From: Pseudomonadota bacterium
Lineage (GTDB): Bacteria > Verrucomicrobiota > Verrucomicrobiia > Limisphaerales > SXTU01
Assembly: GCA_009924135.1 (NCBI GenBank)
Contig: RFSE01000020.1
Coordinates: 1-49,429 of the forward strand
Reading direction: 5' to 3'
DNA: 49,429 bases
Shown: positions 41,289-49,429 of the stretch, in pieces
Position numbering within the stretch: position 1 is the first letter of the stretch
Layout: the number at the start of each line of letters is the position of its first letter
Position numbers and translations under genes: made by a program
The notes under the pieces: generated by a model
Databases searched by the model: none
What the model was told of the DNA's origin: nothing
The model's input: only the letters and a program-made list of their open reading frames with translations

Positions 41289-44200
41289 GTGCCTGACGAG
41301 CAACCACAACCAAAACGCTGGACCTTCTGGCGCGTATGCCGGGTGGGCTTCCGGTGTGTGCGCATCCTCTGCTGGCTCGCGGTGCTGGCCGTGCTCGTTG
41401 CCTTCCTCTGGTTCAATCAACGGGGCGTGCCGGACTTCGTCAAACGCCCGATCCTTGCGGAATTGAAGGTGCGCGGGCTGGATGTGGAATTTCACCGGCT
41501 GCGGTGGCAATGGTTTCGCGGCCTGGTCGCCGAAGGCATTGCCGTGGAGAAGGCCGGGGCCGCTTCGGGACCGCACTTTTCGGTCGGCGAAGTTGAAGTG
41601 CAGCTTGATCTTGATGCCTTGCGCCAGTTTCGCCTGATCCCCAGCGGGGTCGTCGTCAGTCAGGGCGGGATGACTTGGACCCTTGCCCCGTCCAACCTTC
41701 CCCCGCAGATGCTCATCGTCACCAATCTGGCCACCACGGTGCGCTTCCTGCCAAACGACGTTTGGGAACTACCCCAGCTGGATGCCACGGTGCAGGGCAT
41801 CCAGATGAAATTCAGTGCGGTGGTCACCAACGTGACTGCCCTGCGCAAGCCGCCCGGCACAACCAATACCGGCCCCGCTACATCCTCGTCAGAGCCGGCG
41901 CGGCCTGGAGCCGAGCTGATCCTGCATCGCATCCTGACGGAGCTGGCGCGGGTGCAGTTCGCAACGCCGCCAGAAATTGAGCTCACGCTGCGGGCCGATG
42001 CGCGATTGGAGCGCGGGTTTCAAGCGGACCTGAAAGTGAACGCGCGCGACGTGGTCACGCCCTGGGGCAGCGGTCGCAACGCCAGTTTTACCGCGAAAAT
42101 CACCCTGCCGCCCGGCACCAACGGAGCGGCGAACGCCGACCTTCGCATTGAGGCCCAGCGGCTGCGTACGACCAACCTGATCTTCAACGCCGAGCAGTTG
42201 CTCCTGACGGCCCGGCTCAACCGGCAGTCGGACCGCACGAATGACTGGGATGCGGCCTGGGATGTGACGTTGCGTGACGGCAAGTCGAAATGGGCCGAGG
42301 TCGCCACGCTTCGTTTCAACGGACAAACCGCACCGCGCCCGCTCGCGCCCGATGAATGGCGCACCAGCCTCACGCTGCGAACCACGGGACTGAAAACGGA
42401 ATGGGGTCGCGTCGCAGATGGACGGCTGTCGGGCAACGCGAAGTTTGCGCCCGCCCGGAAGCAATTGCTCGCCGCCGATGCCGACCTGCAAGTCACTTCA
42501 CCGACGACCAAATGGGGGGAAGCCCAGCAGGCGCGCATCTCGGCGAAGGCGACGTGGGTTGGCCAGCGGACCGCTACGCCGGGTGATCCGGCAGCGCGCG
42601 GCAACGGAACCGACCCCAGTCTGGCGGCCTGGGGGTTCTGGACCAACCTGGCGCCATGGCAGTTGGAAACATCTGTCGCGCTCGACGGGGTAAAGGTCCC
42701 CGCACAATCACTCGACCTGGCGAAATTGAACCTCAACGCGCAGTGGCGCTCCCCGGAGCTGGTCGTCTCCAACCTGCATTCCGAGCTCTATGACGGCACG
42801 TTGAATCTGGACGCGCGGCTCGATGTCGCCACGCGTCTGGCCTCCGCAACGGGCGGACTCGACTTCGACGTGTATCGCATCCAGCACCTCCTGCACACGA
42901 ACACGCAACGTGAGTTCTCGCGGTTCACCTTCACCAGCCTGCCCAAGGCGCGGGCCAGCGTGTCGGTGATGCTGCCGGAGTGGACGAACCGCGTGCCGGA
43001 CTGGCAGGCCGTCGGCCGCTCGGTGACGCTCGCCGCGCACGTTGACAGCCCGGGTGGGACGTATCGCCAGGCGACGTATCTCGAGGCCAACACGGATCTC
43101 ACGCTGACCAACGGGATTCTTCGCCTGAACAACCTGTGGGCCCGCCGGCCCGAAGGCGAAGTCCATTTGAACTACCAGGTGAACCCGCGCACGAAGGAGT
43201 TTTACTGGCAGGGCCGGGCGCAGGTCTTTCCGCAGGCCATCGAGCCGTTGCTGGAGCGTCCCGAGCAAAAACGCATCTTCACGAACTTCACGTTCACTCT
43301 TCCGCCGCACGTTGAAGGCGAGGTCTGGGGCCGCTGGGGCGCACAGCAGGAGCTGGCTTTTCGAGCCCATGCCACAGCGACGAATTTCGTGCTGCGCGGC
43401 GAGCACCTGGACGCGTTCAGCGGGCGCGTGAACTTCACCAACCAGCTTTATGCCATCACTGATGTTTTTGCGCGCAACGGGACCGGCGTCATCACCGCCC
43501 CGCTGCTGTGGATTGACGGCCGCTTCCAGCGGCTCCGGGTAACGAACGCGCAGAGCACGTTCGATCCCTACGCCTTTACGCGCATGATCGGTCCGGTGAC
43601 GGAGCGGGCGGTCAAGGCCTACCAGTTCAGCAACGCCCCGATGGTGCGCGTGAATGGCTCGATCCCGTTCCACGAAGGCAACACCACCGACTTGCACTTT
43701 GACATCGCAGGCGGCCCGTTCCGCTGGTCCTTCTTCCATTTGCCCCAGGTAACGGGAACGATTCACTGGGTGACCAACCGGCTCCTCATTTCAAATCTCG
43801 ACGGCGCCTTTCACGGCGGTCGGCTGGCCGGGGATTTGAACTTCGACTTCACACCGCGGCGCAGCGCCGACTTTGGCTTCAGCCTGGCGTTTACGAACGC
43901 GAGCCTGCCGGGCTTCATCGCCGACCTCACCAGCAAGCCCAACAAAATTGAAGGCACCGTGTCCGGCAGCTTGACCGTCACCAACGCCAACACGGCGGAC
44001 TGGCAGAGCTGGCAGGGCTTTGGCGATGTGCGTTTGAACGATGGCTTGTTGTGGGAGTTCCCCATCTTCGGCCTGTTTTCACCGGTGCTGAACGCTGTGA
44101 ACAAGGACCTGGGCAACAGCCGGGCGAAGGAGGCCAGCGGATCGTTTATCCTGACGAACAGCGTCCTCTACACAAAAAACCTGGTCATCAATTCCTCACC

Positions 44201-44477
44201 CGCCCGCCTGCACTACGACGGCACGGTGGACTTCGCTGGCGGAGTCAACGCCGTGGTCGAGGCCGAAATGTTCCGCGACACATTTCTCGTCGGGCCCATC
44301 CTGAGTTTCCTCACTACGCCCATGACGAAGGTCTTCGAGTACAAGGTGACCGGCTCGCTCGCGAATCCGAAAAGCGAGCCACGCTTCATTCCCAAGTTCC
44401 TCCTGCTGCCGCTGCGCCCGTTCCAGACCATCCGCGAGTTCCTCACGCCGGACAAACTGGCACCGGAAAAAAAATAG
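41289..44477 (+). CDS. AsmA-like envelope protein
   Basis: A 1062-aa protein with one N-terminal membrane helix (ILCWLAVLAVLVAFLWF) and a long, beta-rich periplasmic body with repeated N/T-rich strands (LTLTNGILRLNN, FNLDAR-like segments). The C-terminal part contains AGDLNFDFTP, SGSFILTNSVLYTKNLVINSSPARLHYDG, VDFAGGVNAVVEAEMF and FEYKVTGSLANPKSEPRFIPK, the hallmark end of AsmA/DUF3971-type proteins that form long grooves for lipid transport between membranes. Starting at GTG 41289, it closes the Gld-like operon. Its last codons (E-K-K) are coded by the A run that forms the U tract of the atp terminator on the other strand. Confidence 0.75.
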   Translation: MPDEQPQPKRWTFWRVCRVGFRCVRILCWLAVLAVLVAFLWFNQRGVPDFVKRPILAELKVRGLDVEFHRLRWQWFRGLVAEGIAVEKAGAASGPHFSVGEVEVQLDLDALRQFRLIPSGVVVSQGGMTWTLAPSNLPPQMLIVTNLATTVRFLPNDVWELPQLDATVQGIQMKFSAVVTNVTALRKPPGTTNTGPATSSSEPARPGAELILHRILTELARVQFATPPEIELTLRADARLERGFQADLKVNARDVVTPWGSGRNASFTAKITLPPGTNGAANADLRIEAQRLRTTNLIFNAEQLLLTARLNRQSDRTNDWDAAWDVTLRDGKSKWAEVATLRFNGQTAPRPLAPDEWRTSLTLRTTGLKTEWGRVADGRLSGNAKFAPARKQLLAADADLQVTSPTTKWGEAQQARISAKATWVGQRTATPGDPAARGNGTDPSLAAWGFWTNLAPWQLETSVALDGVKVPAQSLDLAKLNLNAQWRSPELVVSNLHSELYDGTLNLDARLDVATRLASATGGLDFDVYRIQHLLHTNTQREFSRFTFTSLPKARASVSVMLPEWTNRVPDWQAVGRSVTLAAHVDSPGGTYRQATYLEANTDLTLTNGILRLNNLWARRPEGEVHLNYQVNPRTKEFYWQGRAQVFPQAIEPLLERPEQKRIFTNFTFTLPPHVEGEVWGRWGAQQELAFRAHATATNFVLRGEHLDAFSGRVNFTNQLYAITDVFARNGTGVITAPLLWIDGRFQRLRVTNAQSTFDPYAFTRMIGPVTERAVKAYQFSNAPMVRVNGSIPFHEGNTTDLHFDIAGGPFRWSFFHLPQVTGTIHWVTNRLLISNLDGAFHGGRLAGDLNFDFTPRRSADFGFSLAFTNASLPGFIADLTSKPNKIEGTVSGSLTVTNANTADWQSWQGFGDVRLNDGLLWEFPIFGLFSPVLNAVNKDLGNSRAKEASGSFILTNSVLYTKNLVINSSPARLHYDGTVDFAGGVNAVVEAEMFRDTFLVGPILSFLTTPMTKVFEYKVTGSLANPKSEPRFIPKFLLLPLRPFQTIREFLTPDKLAPEKK

Positions 44478-44499
44478 CGGCGAACCGGAGTTCGCCGCT
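44467..44499 (-). terminator. Intrinsic terminator of the ATP synthase operon
   Basis: The ten-base stem AGCGGCGAAC / GTTCGCCGCT (44476-44485, 44490-44499) with a CGGA loop is followed, on the minus strand, by a run of T residues (the A run at 44467-44474). This is a classical Rho-independent terminator for transcripts coming from atpC. It overlaps the 3' end of the convergent AsmA-like gene. Confidence 0.85.
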
Positions 44500-44524
44500 G
44501 GTGAAGTTAAGGTTTCGAACTGGT

Positions 44525-44932
44525 CTAGCGGCGGTTGCGGCGCTTGACGTTGAGCTGGGTCAGCGAGTGGAGCAGGGACGCCTGGACCGTGGCCGTTTCC
44601 TCGTCGCTCAACTTCTCGGCCAAACGGGCCTCGGCCTTCTTGCGGGCTTCCTCAGCCTTGGCTTCATCAATGTCATCGGACTTGATGGCCATGTCCGTGA
44701 GGATGGCCACGCGGTCGCCGGTGATTTCCACGAACCCCTCGCCGGTGGCGAGGTAGTGATCCACGCCGCCCTTGCGCGCGACGATCTCGCCGTGGGCGAT
44801 CTGGGTCATGAGCGGAATGTGCATCGGGTAGATGCCCATCTCGCCCTCGACGCCGGGCAGCGTGACCATGTCCACATCCTCGGAGTAGATCTTCGCCTCC
44901 GGGGTGACGATTTCGAGTTTAAGTGTGGCCAT
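44525..44932 (-). CDS. atpC: ATP synthase epsilon subunit
   Basis: A 135-aa F1 epsilon subunit, the rotor part that links the gamma subunit to the c ring and can inhibit hydrolysis. The N-terminal beta sandwich shows LKLEIVTPEAKIYSEDVDMVTLPGVEGEMGIYPMHIPLM in outline, and the C-terminal helical part is rich in Lys and Glu (DDIDEAKAEEARKKAEARLAEKL). The start at 44932 is chosen because homology begins there; a longer reading lies over the heptamer pair. It is the last gene of the operon, followed by an intrinsic terminator. Confidence 0.93.
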   Translation of the reverse strand: MATLKLEIVTPEAKIYSEDVDMVTLPGVEGEMGIYPMHIPLMTQIAHGEIVARKGGVDHYLATGEGFVEITGDRVAILTDMAIKSDDIDEAKAEEARKKAEARLAEKLSDEETATVQASLLHSLTQLNVKRRNRR

Positions 44933-44936
44933 GTGA

Positions 44937-45019
44937 GGTTGAGAGTATGTGAGTTGATGGTTGAGAGTCGCGCGGGGCGGGAGTGAGATTGCTCTCAACT
45001 CTCAACTTTCATCACTCAA

Positions 45020-45022
<3 letters not shown>
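44937..45022. repeat. Facing heptamer arrays in the atpD-atpC gap
   Basis: The right run (44992-45022) has perfect spacing: CTCTCAA, CTCTCAA, CTTTCAT, CACTCAA, CTA. It overlaps the atpD stop codon at its end. The left run (about 44937-44968) is a degenerate complement (GGTTGAG, TATGTGA, GTTGATG, GTTGAGA-like). Together they would form a hairpin in the atp transcript between the beta and epsilon genes. Confidence 0.75.
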
Positions 45023-46480
<1,458 letters not shown>

Positions 46481-47362
46481 TTAATTGCCCATCGCCATCT
46501 GGGCGGTGGTGATTTCCAAAAGTTCTTTCGTGATGTTGGCCTGGCGCAGCTTGTTGTACTCGAGCGTCAGGTCCTTGATGATCTGCTTGGCGTTGTCGGT
46601 CGCGTTCTTCATGGCGACCATGCGCGCGGACTGCTCGGAAGCCTTCGCCTCCTGCAAGAATTGGAAGACCTGGTAGTTCAGGTAGTGCGGCAGCAAATTG
46701 CCGAGCACCGTGCCGGCAACGGGCTCGAACAGGTATTCCTGGCTGGTCTGGCCCAGTTCCTTCGGGGCGGCGTCACCCGCGACCCCGGCTTCCAGCGCCT
46801 TGAGCTCGCCGATGGGCAGCAACTGGCGCGACTCCGGCTTCTGGGTCAACGTGTTGATGAAGTTCGTGTAGAGCACGTCCACCGCATCCACTTTGCCTTC
46901 GAGGAACAGATCCTGGGCGAACTTGGAGATGGCCCGGGCCTCGGCGAACTGCGGCGTATCCTTGTAGCTGAATTCCGCCGCGAGATCGCGCTTGAGCCGA
47001 CCGGCCCATTGCGCACCCTTTTTACCGGCGCAAATGAACACAGTCGTGTCCTTGTCCCACTTCGCAGCTTCACGGAGCAGGTTGGTGTTCAACGCACCGC
47101 ACAGGCCCTTGTCCGAGGTGATGAGGATGAGCGCGCGCTTCTTGACCGGGCGCTTTTCCATCAAGGGGTGGCTGAACTCGCCGGCTCCCGCCGTGGCGGC
47201 CGCCAGCACTTCGTTCATCAAGTTCGCATACGGCCGGCCCGCCAAGGCCGCCTGCTGCGCGCGCCGCATCTTGGCGGACGCGACCATCTGCATCGCCTTG
47301 GTGATTTGGGCGGTGTTCTTGACCGACTTGATGCGCCGGCGAATGTCGCGTGTGCTGGGCAT
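46481..47362 (-). CDS. atpG: ATP synthase gamma subunit
   Basis: A 293-aa F1 gamma subunit, the central rotor shaft. The N-terminal helix has DIRRRIKSVKNTAQITKAMQMVASAKMRRAQ, and the C-terminal helix ends with ARMVAMKNATDNAKQIIKDLTLEYNKLRQANITKELLEI in outline, both characteristic. LITSDKGLCGALNTNLLR is the central signature. It starts five bases after the stop of the ORF6N gene, so its ribosome site must lie inside that gene's end. Confidence 0.96.
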   Translation of the reverse strand: MPSTRDIRRRIKSVKNTAQITKAMQMVASAKMRRAQQAALAGRPYANLMNEVLAAATAGAGEFSHPLMEKRPVKKRALILITSDKGLCGALNTNLLREAAKWDKDTTVFICAGKKGAQWAGRLKRDLAAEFSYKDTPQFAEARAISKFAQDLFLEGKVDAVDVLYTNFINTLTQKPESRQLLPIGELKALEAGVAGDAAPKELGQTSQEYLFEPVAGTVLGNLLPHYLNYQVFQFLQEAKASEQSARMVAMKNATDNAKQIIKDLTLEYNKLRQANITKELLEITTAQMAMGN

Positions 47363-47367
47363 GGAAG

Positions 47368-47937
47368 TTATTTCTTGATCTGGGCGACGGGTGCCTTCAT
47401 CCGGTCCGCGTCACGCACATGAAAGCCAATTTCGCGGCGCGTCTGCTCCGGCCCGGTCAACAATCCGCGCAGTGCCTCGAACAAATCTGCAATCTGGGCA
47501 TCGTGGCCCGTCAACCGCTGTTCAATTTCGGACAATTTACTGGCCAGCACGGTGTGCAGGGCCAACTGCTCACGCATCAGCATGAACACCCGGACGATCT
47601 TAACACTGGCTGCCACGGCGATCGGGCTGTTCAACACCGAAGCGAGCATGACCACGCCGTGTTCGGTGAAAACCCACGGCAAAGTCCGACGGCCACCGTA
47701 CGAACTTGATATCACAGATTGTGATTTCAAGTTTGCAACCTCTTGACGCTCAAGCTGAAACGCAAAGTCACTCGGAAACCGTTCAAGGTTCCGCTTGAGC
47801 GCCTGGTTCAACTGTCCGGTGCTGACGCCGTAGAGCGTGGCGAGGTCCGAATCCAGCATGACACGCTGGCCCCGGATGGTGAGGGTGAGCCCCTCCATCG
47901 GTTGCGGCGTGCTGGCTGGTTCGAGTGCCATATACAT
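47368..47937 (-). CDS. ORF6N-domain protein inserted in atp operon
   Basis: A 189-aa protein with an N-terminal ORF6N domain (LTIRGQRVMLDSDLATLYGVSTGQLNQALKRNLERFPSDFAFQL in outline, then LPWVFTEHGVVMLASVLNSPIAVAASVKIVRVFMLMRE in outline) followed by a helical tail (ASKLSEIEQRLTGHDAQIADLFEALRGLL). ORF6N is a KilA-N-related domain found mostly in phages and mobile elements and presumed to bind DNA. Here it lies between atpA (24 bases upstream) and atpG (5 bases downstream), in line with the operon. It probably arrived by insertion; whether it is expressed with the operon, or affects gamma synthesis, is unknown. Confidence 0.9.
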   Translation of the reverse strand: MYMALEPASTPQPMEGLTLTIRGQRVMLDSDLATLYGVSTGQLNQALKRNLERFPSDFAFQLERQEVANLKSQSVISSSYGGRRTLPWVFTEHGVVMLASVLNSPIAVAASVKIVRVFMLMREQLALHTVLASKLSEIEQRLTGHDAQIADLFEALRGLLTGPEQTRREIGFHVRDADRMKAPVAQIKK

Positions 47938-47961
47938 CGGATTAAAAACAGGGACGGTCGG

Positions 47962-49429
<1,468 letters not shown>

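Overview
The window looks like a chromosomal segment of a GC-rich, Gram-negative bacterium of the Verrucomicrobiota (Pedosphaera/Limisphaerales-like). This is inferred from protein types, not from a search. The evidence is secreted sulfatase, DUF1080-like and TIM-barrel proteins, an H-X9-DG type pseudopilin, an exosortase-EpsI fusion, LuxE/LuxC without luciferase, a GldA/F/G-type ABC system, and many small dispersed inverted repeats between genes. Intergenic space is full of repeats, while coding regions are otherwise ordinary and mostly intact.

Layout. 1-2.5 kb: a window-edge stretch of foreign-looking DNA, a PqqD-like RRE protein with an ATP-grasp enzyme, and an RbsD-like mutarotase. 2.5-10.3 kb: a lipoprotein joined to half a rhodanese domain, a DUF1275 membrane protein, an NAD-dependent epimerase, trpE, a ribose-type ABC permease, a Tet-type MFS transporter and an aldo/keto reductase. 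10.4-17.3 kb: a pseudopilin and small lipoprotein, secreted TIM-barrel and LamG-like proteins, a lipoprotein, a formylglycine-type sulfatase and an esterase. 17.5-19.1 kb: a less GC-rich two-gene island (330-aa soluble protein plus 188-aa four-helix membrane protein) whose architecture resembles phage lambda RexA/RexB. 19.2-28 kb: DedA protein, zinc dehydrogenase, orphan Phd antitoxin, queD, luxE-luxC, a secreted LamG-like protein, a Cys-rich small protein and an SMP-30-like protein. 28-34.4 kb: exosortase-EpsI fusion, a 1023-aa secreted protein and a GT4 glycosyltransferase. 34.6-44.5 kb: a run of HtrA protease, GldA-, GldF- and GldG-like proteins, a DUF4340 protein and an AsmA-like protein. 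44.5-49.4 kb: the minus-strand F-type ATP synthase genes atpA, G, D, C with an ORF6N-domain gene wedged between atpA and atpG.

Two observations stand out. First, the RexAB-like pair is a candidate phage-exclusion module. Second, a family of heptanucleotide arrays usually occurs as facing, mutually complementary runs between co-directional genes (luxC-queD, gldA-gldF, gldF-gldG, atpD-atpC). The heptamer differs at each locus, but the two arms at a locus match each other. Single-arm arrays also sit in frame inside two enzymes (zinc dehydrogenase and LuxE). Other repeat families also occur, including two long inverted repeats of a CCCTCTCCC core, one of them flanked by a 12-bp direct repeat.
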